41,908 nt of DNA from DAOOWV01 sp035371485 (GTDB lineage Bacteria; Patescibacteriota; Dojkabacteria; JAFGLO01): assembly GCA_035371485.1 (NCBI GenBank), contig DAOOWV010000008.1:1-41908 (forward strand), in the 5' to 3' direction. Below, in pieces: positions 7,565 through 15,132 of the stretch. A program made the position numbers and the translations under genes. Position 1 is the first letter of the stretch. Each line of letters starts with the position of its first letter. The notes below the pieces were generated by a model. That model worked only from the letters and a program-made list of their open reading frames with translations. It made no database searches and had not been told where the DNA came from.

Positions 7565-9067
7565 TTATATTAATTTGACCATTTTATCAAACTGTTCTCC
7601 CCTATCCCATTCATTCAAAAACATATTAAAACTTGCACCTGCAGGACTTAAAATTATTGCATCACCTTTTTTTGCAATTTGAGTGGCCTTTTGTATGGCA
7701 TCTTTCATAGTTTTGTAATAGCCATATGTTGGTGTGAGAATTTCTGCATTTTTCATAGTCTTTTCGAGTACTTCTCCTGCATCTCCATCAAACAGAATAA
7801 ATGCCTTTACATATTTTGAAATATCCTGCATAAGTGGGGAATAATCTGTGCCTTTGTAAATGCCTCCGGATATAAAAATTACTCTTTTATTGCCATCTGC
7901 CGAATATTTTTGTCCAAAGCGTTTAATTGCCATGTGTAATGCTTCTGCTGTAGTTGCAGAGGTGTCATTATAAAAGTCAATTCCATTTTTAGAAACAACA
8001 AATTGTTGTCTTCCATAAAGTCCTTTATAATTTTTAATGGCTTGTTTTATTGTTTCAATATCGATTCCTATTGATCTTGCTGTTGCTACTGAAGATAAAA
8101 TATTGTATTTGTTGTGTTCGCCTTCAAGTGAAACATTTGTAATTCGAGAAGTTTGAAAAAGTTTCACATTGTTTTCATATATTGTATTTAGGTTTTGGCA
8201 GTAATAGTAATAATTAATTATTTTTATTTGTGGATTTTCTTTAATAAATTTTTCAATATTTTTCTTATTCAAGCTATAAATATTGCATATTCCTTTTGTC
8301 TCTTTGGGAAACTTAATTGTTGTTTCATTGTCGATGTTAATGATTGCAATATCGTTTGGTCCTTGATTTAAAAAAACTTGTTTTTTGCATTCAATATAAT
8401 CGTCCATGTCTGGATGCCAATTTAGATGGTCTGGATAAATGTTTGTTACTACTGCAATTTGTGGACTTATTTCTTGTTCTCTCATCCCATCAAGTTGAAA
8501 ACTCGAAAGTTCCAATACAGAAATCGTTTTGTCTGTTATATTTGGTAATTCGATAATAGCATTTTTCCCTATGTTGCCAGCAAGAAGTGTGTTGTCGTAA
8601 ACTTTTGAATTGAAAAGTAATTTTTGTTTATTTTGAATTCCTGTTTCAATTATTGTGTGTATTAAAGATGTGGTAGTACTTTTACCTCTTGTGCCAGTGA
8701 CTCCCAATTTGATCCCTTTCGCTTTTCGGTGAAATAAAGCCATCTCCATTATAATTTCTGCACCATTTTTTCTTGCAATTTCAAGGAATGGATTATCTCT
8801 TTTTATTGCAGGGTTTCTAACGATAATATCGGCCCATTTGAAGTCTTCTTCTTTATGTTCTCCTAAAATGTATTCAATATTATATTTTTGTGTAAATGGT
8901 TTTAATTCATCAATAGCTTTGGCAAGTTGTTCTTCGGTTCGCATGTCTGTGACTCTAATTTGGGTGTTTTGCTGTGCATAGTATTTAACCATTCCTACTC
9001 CCCCATCGTTAAGTCCAAGCCCAAATATAAGTACTTTTTTGTTTTTATGGTACATATTTATATCCAA
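7565..9067 (-). CDS. murD: UDP-N-acetylmuramoylalanine--D-glutamate ligase MurD
   Basis: MurD adds D-Glu to UDP-MurNAc-L-Ala using ATP. The 500-residue protein starts with KVLIFGLGLNDGGVGM, a dinucleotide-type fold as in MurD. It has VTGTRGKSTTTSLI (ATP loop; Arg replaces the more usual Asn), LELSSFQLDG, TNIYPDHLNWH, LEGEHNKYNI and SPAGASFNMF near the end, which is the MurD C-terminal signature (SP..AS.D.F). It appears to be the first gene of the mur run on this strand and overlaps nothing. Its stop lies next to the end of the convergent transposase relic. The first four residues before MYHKN may not be translated. Confidence 0.92.
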   Translation of the reverse strand: MDINMYHKNKKVLIFGLGLNDGGVGMVKYYAQQNTQIRVTDMRTEEQLAKAIDELKPFTQKYNIEYILGEHKEEDFKWADIIVRNPAIKRDNPFLEIARKNGAEIIMEMALFHRKAKGIKLGVTGTRGKSTTTSLIHTIIETGIQNKQKLLFNSKVYDNTLLAGNIGKNAIIELPNITDKTISVLELSSFQLDGMREQEISPQIAVVTNIYPDHLNWHPDMDDYIECKKQVFLNQGPNDIAIINIDNETTIKFPKETKGICNIYSLNKKNIEKFIKENPQIKIINYYYYCQNLNTIYENNVKLFQTSRITNVSLEGEHNKYNILSSVATARSIGIDIETIKQAIKNYKGLYGRQQFVVSKNGIDFYNDTSATTAEALHMAIKRFGQKYSADGNKRVIFISGGIYKGTDYSPLMQDISKYVKAFILFDGDAGEVLEKTMKNAEILTPTYGYYKTMKDAIQKATQIAKKGDAIILSPAGASFNMFLNEWDRGEQFDKMVKLI

Positions 9068-9088
9068 TAAGTAATATTTTGTAAATAT

Positions 9089-9097
9089 ATTGTATCA
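9089..9097 (-). promoter_or_regulatory. Candidate extended -10 promoter upstream of murD
   Basis: The minus strand reads TGATACAAT (TGn plus TACAAT), about 22 bases before the murD ATG. No convincing -35 box lies upstream, as expected for an extended -10 promoter. Confidence 0.35.
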
Positions 9098-9128
9098 GAT
9101 CTAAATAAAAAATGTTTTTAGTTGAAAT

Positions 9129-9452
9129 TTAAATTTGATTGAATGGGTATTGGCTAACTATAGTATATGTAGGCTTCATTGACCCATTATCATATTCTAC
9201 TTTTAATATTTGGTTTTTAACTATTCTTACAAAAATAGTGGCTTGTCTTGTAGCCTCATCTACAGAAACGTAAGTATCAGCAGGGTTTTGTCCATCATGA
9301 TACCAAGTGGTTCCGTCATGATGACTAAGAGTTTGCATTTGAGTAAGTCTTGGTGCGATTTGGGGGCTTAATGTCCCATTCTCTTCAAGATATTGACTGA
9401 ATACTATCGTTCCCATAAGTCCTAGCGGAGAACCAGTTGTTGATTCATACAT
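9129..9452 (-). CDS. Hypothetical protein downstream of the winged-helix regulator
   Basis: I do not recognise this 107-residue protein. It begins 24 bases after the stop of the winged-helix gene and is probably co-transcribed with it. It has no signal peptide or membrane segment. Two histidine-containing turns (SHHDGTTWYHDGQ) lie in the middle, followed by a beta-rich C-terminus (ATIFVRIVKNQILKVEYDNG). Metal binding by the histidines is possible but not shown. Confidence 0.6.
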   Translation of the reverse strand: MYESTTGSPLGLMGTIVFSQYLEENGTLSPQIAPRLTQMQTLSHHDGTTWYHDGQNPADTYVSVDEATRQATIFVRIVKNQILKVEYDNGSMKPTYTIVSQYPFNQI

Positions 9453-9476
9453 AAATTTTTTAATTAAATTATTAAT

Positions 9477-10505
9477 TTAATCAACTAACCTATAGCCCTG
9501 TGAGCGATAGGTTTGAATTATCTGAGGAGCTATATTGTGGTCAATCATTTTTAATCTTATTCTTTCAATACATTTGCTTATTGCATATAGAGAGTATTTT
9601 TCATTTGCATCTTCACCCCACATAGCATTTGCAATCTGATCAAATGGAACAATTTTCTTTTTATTGTCGACAAGTTTAATTAGAACCCTTTTCTCAATTG
9701 GAGTGAAAATCGCAATTTTTCCATTAATATATATATCGTTTTTATTCTTAATAATTGCTTCTCCTACATTTATTCCAAGTTTTGCTTGATAAGTTATAGA
9801 TTCTTTCCACATTTTAAGTTCAATAGGATTTTGCAAATCTGGAATTGTTGGTTGAAATTTTGGAAATAATTTATTTAATTTTGTGTTTAACATCATATAT
9901 TCACAGATAGCCATTCTTTCATTCCATGAGTATTCTGTATAATGTCGGGTTTTATTTAATCTCTCCATCAAGATCATATAAAATATTTCGACAATTGTTG
10001 CATCTTTTCGTGCAAAAAGTTTAATGATATTCTTATTTTTATTTTGGGATGAATACTCTGAACAAACTGAACCAAATCTTGTTGGCATTATTATAACCTC
10101 TTTGATATCTTGGAATATATTTGGACTTATATCTGATAAGGATTTGTAAAAAGTTGGAAAAACAGATCTAAATTCTTTTTCAATTTTATTAAATTTAAAT
10201 GGGATATAACTTGAAGAAAATTGTTTTAATAATCTTTGATATTTTTGTGGAAATCTTTTCATGTACTCAAAGTCGTAGTAAGGGCACAACTTCCAAAAAT
10301 CTTTTGATTCGTAAATCTTAAGTTCTGGGAAGTGAATTGCTCTTTTATGACCTGGAACAACATAGGGAAGAACGTAATATTGTGATGTTAAATAAAAGCG
10401 GTTTTGTACTCTATCGGTATAGGACAGCAAACTTTTAAGTTCTGTTTCCTGAGTTTGTATAAAGGATATTTTTATTGGGGGCGGTGTTTTATCACGGAGT
10501 TTCAA
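9477..10505 (-). CDS. Winged-helix (OmpR/PhoB-type) DNA-binding protein with an unrecognised N-terminal domain
   Basis: The last ~100 of 342 residues form a Trans_reg_C winged helix: INGKIAIFTPIEKRVLIKL, the AMWGED turn, a recognition helix around YAISKCIERIRLKM, and the closing hairpin IIQTYRSQGYRLVD. This fold binds DNA, typically 11-bp direct repeats. The first ~240 residues are not a receiver domain; no phospho-acceptor Asp motif is visible. A helical stretch EIFYMILMERLNK followed by SWNERMAICEYMML vaguely recalls Zn-protease helices that have lost HExxH; this is speculation. Its promoter at 10542-10570 lies just below paired GTCAA repeats like those at 12418-12481, which suggests autoregulation and control of the divergent genes. 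Confidence 0.7.
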   Translation of the reverse strand: MKLRDKTPPPIKISFIQTQETELKSLLSYTDRVQNRFYLTSQYYVLPYVVPGHKRAIHFPELKIYESKDFWKLCPYYDFEYMKRFPQKYQRLLKQFSSSYIPFKFNKIEKEFRSVFPTFYKSLSDISPNIFQDIKEVIIMPTRFGSVCSEYSSQNKNKNIIKLFARKDATIVEIFYMILMERLNKTRHYTEYSWNERMAICEYMMLNTKLNKLFPKFQPTIPDLQNPIELKMWKESITYQAKLGINVGEAIIKNKNDIYINGKIAIFTPIEKRVLIKLVDNKKKIVPFDQIANAMWGEDANEKYSLYAISKCIERIRLKMIDHNIAPQIIQTYRSQGYRLVD

Positions 10506-10541
10506 ATAAACTCATGTTGTTAACTTATGATATCTTATTAG

Positions 10542-10594
10542 ATTATATCACAAGCACCTATTAAGGTCAATGTAAACCGTCAAAACCTTGTCAA
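10542..10594 (-). promoter_or_regulatory. Promoter and 11-bp-period operator of the winged-helix gene
   Basis: On the minus strand TTGACC (10565-10570) and TATAAT (10542-10547) are 17 bp apart, a canonical sigma-70 pair 37 bases before the regulator's ATG. Just upstream, TTGAC repeats with an 11-bp offset (plus strand GTCAA at 10579-10583 and 10590-10594). The same arrangement occurs twice at 12418-12481. Confidence 0.6.
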
Positions 10595-11173
10595 GATTAA
10601 ATAAATGTATATATATTGTTAAATTAATTTTGCTCGAAGATATGTAATACCATCCATCATCAACAACAACTGGAGCTTGACAGTATGGATATGAGCCATG
10701 TGATTTAACCCTAGACCTCGTTATAGCTTTAGGATTTTCACCCCAGTCTTTTCTAAGTTCTAATATTTCTGATGGAAGATCTGAACCACAATAGTGACAA
10801 TGTGTATTTTCTGCGGTAGTAGGCACATCTTCTTCCGGTACGTTTTCAACAATCTTATCAGTTGAAGTTGCAGGTAAAAACCCAATAGCAAACCATACCA
10901 ACGTTTCAAGAACCTCAGGGCTATTATATAAAGGGCATGAACTGCAATTATTTTACGTATATCTTGATCTTTATACCCGATTGACATTAAAAGTGAACAT
11001 ATTCCAGCATTTAACTGTATTTCGCTCAAAGATTCCTTACCATTATTATTTCCAGTATAATTTCCAACTCTATTTATTGATGGAACATCTGTAGACGGCT
11101 TAATCAATGGGGGGGGATATATCATTTGAATATTCAATGGTAAGTCCACGAGATCTGTCTTTTGCTCTAATTT
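10548..11173 (-). pseudogene. Frameshifted 3' part of an unknown gene, with a partial zinc-ribbon-like segment
   Basis: No single frame is convincing, but joining frames gives a coherent protein. The minus frame after the stop at 11174 reads NGDITKVPIKIRAKDRSRGL. It runs into a tract of eight C (plus-strand G at 11109-11116), where losing one base leads into LIKPSTDVPSINRVGNYTG. A second shift in the AT repeat near 10925-10930 joins KIIAVHALY to NSPEVLETLVWFAIGFLPA and then HCHYCGSDLPSEI. HCHYC looks like half of a zinc ribbon; SYPYC may be the other half. A further indel in the A4 run at 11205-11208 would join all of this to the ORF 11174-12364. Function unknown. Confidence 0.5.
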
Positions 11174-12364
11174 TTATTGGAACTTTTGTAATGTCGCCAT
11201 TTGGAAAAGTATGTTATATACCATTCTGTATATTGTTATACCACTTGAAGTACTTTCATTTACTAGCTCCAAAAGCACAGTTGGGTTATCTGGATCTGGA
11301 CATTTTCCATCCTTTATTTTCTCAATTTGATTTGGGTATAGAGGAGGAGTATAGAAATCACAAGTTGTTAAGTCAAGATTTGACTCTATTTTTCCTTTGC
11401 GAAAAGCCTTTGTAAGTTCTACTAATCTGGGAAACTTGATGGGTATAATCACTTGCCAATTACTTAATTGATTTCCAAAGTCTTGCACAAGATTTCTCAA
11501 TCTTTGGTGAAGAGGAAAAGTGTTTATAAATTCATCTATGTTTTTCCAGAATCCTAAATCAACATATCGAAGAGCTTGATAATTAAATTCTGATGGGTTG
11601 GTAGAATCCACTTGTTCTGGTGCAATATAGGTTCTTATAAAATATTGGTTTTTAGGATCCCAAATTATGACCTTTTTTGCTTCATTTATATCACTTCTTA
11701 ACCTACTCATTATTACTCCAACTGAATTGTTTTCTGGTAGACGAACCAGATTTCTCCAAGGTTGAAGACAAGTTGTTTGTGGAATTTCCCTTTGATATCT
11801 GTCTTTTTCTGATTCGAATAAAAATGAATCTAACTCTCTCATTTCTTCTCTAGTTAATCCTTGTTGGTTATGTGCATTTTCAAGTATTTTCATAATAATA
11901 CCAATATCCTTTCTAACTTGATACTCTCTTTGTGCAACATTGTAGAAGCCGTCTAATATTCGATCCCAACGATGCTCTTCAAATTCTAGGCAATTTCCAT
12001 CTGCTCCAGAAATTCTTACAATTTGGGGACTTGATATATCACTTGTATCAAATCCTGTAATATATACACCAGCATTCGCGATTGCAATTTCAATTCTATG
12101 ATCACTACCTATTTCAATTTGTATGTGAGGAGCAAAGATATATGCGGGATTTTCATTCATAAATTGAGCAGTAATGGATGTGAGATGACTAAAATAATCA
12201 TCACCTGTTTGCTTGGATTCAACTATTTTTTTCAGTAATCTTGTAGATGCTTCATTACCAACGTTTTCAATTGATACTGTTTGGTCCTGATTTGGTCTTT
12301 CCGGTTGTTGTTCAACTACTGGTTTTTGTCCTTTCGGTCTAAATATTTTTCTGAAAAGCGACAT
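11174..12364 (-). CDS. Hypothetical protein, probably the 5' part of a broken longer gene
   Basis: I do not recognise this 396-residue protein. It starts MSLFRKIFRPKGQ and has a basic N-terminus, no signal peptide and no clear membrane helix. The middle mixes beta strands (IQIEIGSDHRIEIAIANAGV) with charged helices around residues 140-190. The C-terminus after about residue 378 (VYNILFQMATLQKFQ) looks out of frame: shifting by one base at 11205-11208 continues into ILFPNGDITKVPIKIRAK and on towards 10548. It is divergent from the gene at 12574, and the shared intergenic region carries paired 11-bp-period TTGAC repeats. Confidence 0.6.
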   Translation of the reverse strand: MSLFRKIFRPKGQKPVVEQQPERPNQDQTVSIENVGNEASTRLLKKIVESKQTGDDYFSHLTSITAQFMNENPAYIFAPHIQIEIGSDHRIEIAIANAGVYITGFDTSDISSPQIVRISGADGNCLEFEEHRWDRILDGFYNVAQREYQVRKDIGIIMKILENAHNQQGLTREEMRELDSFLFESEKDRYQREIPQTTCLQPWRNLVRLPENNSVGVIMSRLRSDINEAKKVIIWDPKNQYFIRTYIAPEQVDSTNPSEFNYQALRYVDLGFWKNIDEFINTFPLHQRLRNLVQDFGNQLSNWQVIIPIKFPRLVELTKAFRKGKIESNLDLTTCDFYTPPLYPNQIEKIKDGKCPDPDNPTVLLELVNESTSSGITIYRMVYNILFQMATLQKFQ

Positions 12365-12417
12365 GTTTAACTTTATAAAATTATTTGAGTATTATCTACT
12401 ATAGGTCTTAATTTATC

Positions 12418-12481
12418 TTGACTTTATTTTGACATTGCTTTTCAAACATATAAAGTTGATTCTTTGTCAAGGAAATGTCAA
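12418..12481. promoter_or_regulatory. Two inverted pairs of TTGAC repeats with 11-bp period
   Basis: TTGAC at 12418 and 12429 (plus) and GTCAA at 12466 and 12477 form two direct-repeat pairs, each offset by 11 bp and facing each other across a dyad. They lie between the divergent genes at 12364 and 12574. OmpR/PhoB winged-helix proteins bind such 11-bp repeats. The regulator at 9477 has the same pair in its own promoter. Confidence 0.55.
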
Positions 12482-12573
12482 GAAGTATTTGTTTAAAAGT
12501 TACATAATATACGAGAACTGTCCGTGTTGTGAAGAATAAATATAGATCTACATAATTTATAATAAGGTTTAAT

Positions 12574-13452
12574 ATGCAAGTAGTTGGAAAAAAATGCCCT
12601 AATAGTGAAGACCTTGATATAGTAAATGCTACAATATTAAGGAGTATTAAAGATGGAAATTATCCTTCAGTAAAAGCGGAACTAGATAAGCTTCCTGATG
12701 CCTCAATTTTAGAACGAAGAGTCACTGGTTATCTTGGTGATGTTTTAAGTCAATATTTAGGTTTATTTTTATATCCTTCTGAACAAGATTTTAATCCATT
12801 AAATCCTAAATATTTTTCTAAACTTGATATTTTCATAACAGTATTACCTTTATTATTTGAGATTGATTATAATGTTAGATTGGCTAATAATTATTTTTCT
12901 TTTTGTAATTATGATTCATTAAAGTTAATTTGGAAAGATCAATTTACTCAATTACTTGATTTATTTGAATCAGAGGGAGATGATATACAAGTTTGCATAC
13001 CATATATTCATAGAATGTTAGTTGTTTGTCAAAGATTGGGGCTTTTGACAGATGAACAAAGTAAACGGTTGGGTGCATTTTCATTTAATTATGACAGTTC
13101 TTCTGCGAATTTTTATACTGATTTTTGGGCTGATGATACTGCCTGTACACGTTTAAGTAACGATGTAGTCGATTTATATCGGAAAGGACAATGGATGTAT
13201 ATAAGTCGATTTCTGGATTTTATGTTTTTATATTACGGTGTTGAAGATATTAATATTGCGAGAGAAATGACTGATCGAGTTATAGAAACTTTAAGTGTTT
13301 TGGTTTACGAAGACTTTACTAATTTACTTTCAACTGGAAAAATAGGTGAAGCGAAGGATTTATTTCAGCGTGCTTTTTTAAATTGTATGTTGACTCGTGA
13401 GGTATATGAACGAATGCTAAATGAGTTAGATGAAATATCACAGATCAATTAA
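12574..13452 (+). CDS. Hypothetical helical protein, divergent from the 11174-12364 gene
   Basis: I do not recognise this 292-residue protein. It is predicted to be cytoplasmic and largely helical, with many acidic and aromatic residues and no signal peptide. The pattern of amphipathic helices (KDGNYPSVKAELDKLPD, RKGQWMYISRFLDFMFLYYG, LLSTGKIGEAKDLFQRAF) recalls TPR-like helical repeats, but no consensus TPR is present. The start ATG at 12574 has only a weak AGG upstream. It is one of very few plus-strand genes. Its upstream region holds the paired TTGAC/GTCAA repeats, so it probably belongs to the same regulon as the winged-helix gene. Confidence 0.65.
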   Translation: MQVVGKKCPNSEDLDIVNATILRSIKDGNYPSVKAELDKLPDASILERRVTGYLGDVLSQYLGLFLYPSEQDFNPLNPKYFSKLDIFITVLPLLFEIDYNVRLANNYFSFCNYDSLKLIWKDQFTQLLDLFESEGDDIQVCIPYIHRMLVVCQRLGLLTDEQSKRLGAFSFNYDSSSANFYTDFWADDTACTRLSNDVVDLYRKGQWMYISRFLDFMFLYYGVEDINIAREMTDRVIETLSVLVYEDFTNLLSTGKIGEAKDLFQRAFLNCMLTREVYERMLNELDEISQIN

Positions 13453-13589
13453 AAGGTGAAAACTAAACATACATTATTTCAGCAATATTTGCATATCTTA
13501 ACTACAGACATAAATACCTTAATAATATTGAACGGAGGTAGAAAAAAGTTTTAAATACAGTATGATGAAAGATATTAGACGCTCTCACA

Positions 13590-14132
13590 TTATTGAAACT
13601 TAAGTATTTCCCAACACACCATTGCATCTGAAAGACCTCTGTGTGAAACGCTATCAATTTTTAAGTATTCTTTAATAGTTGAAAGTTTGTGATTTGGCAA
13701 AAAAGGAAATTTTTGTCTTGCAATTCTTACAGTATCAATTAATTGACTATTTATTGGTGAAAGATTATATCTTTGTAATTCTGCCGAAATGAATCTAAAA
13801 TCGAAATATACGTTATGAGCAGTAAATGCTAGGTCTTCAGCAAAATCCCTAAAAAGTGAAAATCCCTTTGTTGCATCAACACCTTCCTGGGCCATTAAAT
13901 CATCAGTTATACCAGTAAGATTGGTTATAAAGGAAGGGACTTTATTTACAGTTTGAACTAAAATGTCTAATCTGTCAACAATTCTTCCATTTTTAACCTT
14001 TAGTGCTCCAATTTCAATTACTCTTGCAAATGAAGGTGACAACCCAGTTGTTTCAACATCAACAATAACATAGTTATTAGTTTCTAGATCGTAGTGTTTG
14101 GCACTGGGATTTCGATAATTGCTCAATAACAT
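13590..14132 (-). CDS. DnaQ-like 3'-5' exonuclease (DEDDh family)
   Basis: This 180-residue protein is a stand-alone exonuclease domain like the epsilon subunit of DNA polymerase III. The DEDDh residues are visible: VDVETTGL (ExoI, Asp and Glu), HNVYFDFRFI (ExoII Asp) and HRGLSDAM (ExoIII His and Asp). The length is that of the catalytic domain alone, with no polymerase-binding tail, so it could be a proofreading subunit or a general DNA/RNA 3' exonuclease. It lies 29 bases downstream of korB in the same direction, a position that says little about its role. Confidence 0.85.
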   Translation of the reverse strand: MLLSNYRNPSAKHYDLETNNYVIVDVETTGLSPSFARVIEIGALKVKNGRIVDRLDILVQTVNKVPSFITNLTGITDDLMAQEGVDATKGFSLFRDFAEDLAFTAHNVYFDFRFISAELQRYNLSPINSQLIDTVRIARQKFPFLPNHKLSTIKEYLKIDSVSHRGLSDAMVCWEILKFQ

Positions 14133-14161
14133 AATAAATCATTATTAATAATTTCTATCTC

Positions 14162-15052
14162 TTAACAAAACTCTTTTAGTAAATCTTCAATTTTTCCTTC
14201 TGGTTTTTGATTTACTAAAGCTCCCTTCTTGAGTGGTGAATATTTATCAGTAATTGTTGGTGCCTCTTCTTTATATATTACTCCGATTGGAATTTTGTCT
14301 TTTTGGAGAGCTGTTTTAAGTGCTAATGCCTTGTCTGTACAATCATATTTTGTTTTTGAGAAACCACTCTTGGGTTTATCACTTTCATCTTGTTCTAAAC
14401 CGTAAACAGTGTCTTTATAGTAAGAAAGCATATCTATTTTGGTCCATGTGACGCATTGCATTATTACATCGACAATTGCAAATCCTTTATGTTGAATTGC
14501 TTGTTTGAATATTTCTTTCATATGTTGTGGTTTTCCAACAAAAGCTCTAGCGACAAATGTTGCTCCGGAAGCGATTGAAACCAGGACAGGATTCATAGGT
14601 TGGTCAACTGTCCCATACGGATAGGAAACTGTTTTTACTCCACAAGGTGTAGCCCCTGAAGTTTGACCAGTTGTTAGTCCATATATTTCGTTGTTATAAA
14701 GAATTACTGTTATATCTTCGTTTCTTTGTGCTGATGTTATCCAATGTTCTGCTCCTTCCCACATCATTGCCCCATCCCCTATTGTGGATATTACTTTTAA
14801 GTCATGATTAGCATATTTAGCACCAATAGCTGGCAACATTGATCGTCCGTGAAGGGATTTTACAGCATAGGTGTTAATTTTATCGGCTCCATTACCGTTA
14901 CATCCAATATCATAGGTAATTACTATTTTATGTGGGGGAAGATTAAGTTCAGCAAGAGCTTGAGGTAAAACATTTTTAACTGCATAAGCTCCACAACCGG
15001 GACACCATGTTGGTTGAACTCCTGTATTAAAATCCGTTATTTTTACTGCCAT
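14162..15052 (-). CDS. korB: 2-oxoacid:ferredoxin oxidoreductase, beta subunit
   Basis: The beta subunit holds thiamine pyrophosphate and, with the alpha/gamma subunit, converts a 2-oxoacid and CoA to acyl-CoA, CO2 and reduced ferredoxin. Seen in 296 residues: WCPGCGAYAV near residue 17 with the Cys pair typical of KorB, the TPP/Mg motif GDGAMMWEGAEHW followed by YNNEIYGLTTGQTS, and the C-terminal EEAPTITDKYSPL region. The exact substrate (pyruvate, 2-oxoglutarate or another) cannot be read from sequence. It follows korA after an 80-base spacer that contains a dispersed double hairpin. No ferredoxin-like delta subunit is nearby. Confidence 0.9.
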   Translation of the reverse strand: MAVKITDFNTGVQPTWCPGCGAYAVKNVLPQALAELNLPPHKIVITYDIGCNGNGADKINTYAVKSLHGRSMLPAIGAKYANHDLKVISTIGDGAMMWEGAEHWITSAQRNEDITVILYNNEIYGLTTGQTSGATPCGVKTVSYPYGTVDQPMNPVLVSIASGATFVARAFVGKPQHMKEIFKQAIQHKGFAIVDVIMQCVTWTKIDMLSYYKDTVYGLEQDESDKPKSGFSKTKYDCTDKALALKTALQKDKIPIGVIYKEEAPTITDKYSPLKKGALVNQKPEGKIEDLLKEFC

Positions 15053-15080
15053 GTTATTAATTAATAATTAAGAATTAATT

Positions 15081-15127
15081 CCATCATAGATGGATCGGTT
15101 ACTTTCGTTTTATATTAATGTAACCGA
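15081..15127. repeat. Dispersed double-hairpin element, copy 1
   Basis: CCATC-ATA-GATGG is followed by TCGGTTAC, a 17-base spacer and GTAACCGA. A second copy at 21390-21433 keeps the pairing with changed bases (CCACC/GGTGG). Both are preceded by TAATAATTAA-type sequence. It sits between korA and korB. Confidence 0.65.
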
Positions 15128-15132
15128 AATGA

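Noticed and set aside
12429..12454. Sigma-70 promoter TTGACA with TATAAA for the 12574 gene
   Set aside because: The spacer is only 14 bp; the TTGACA is better explained as part of the 11-bp-period operator.
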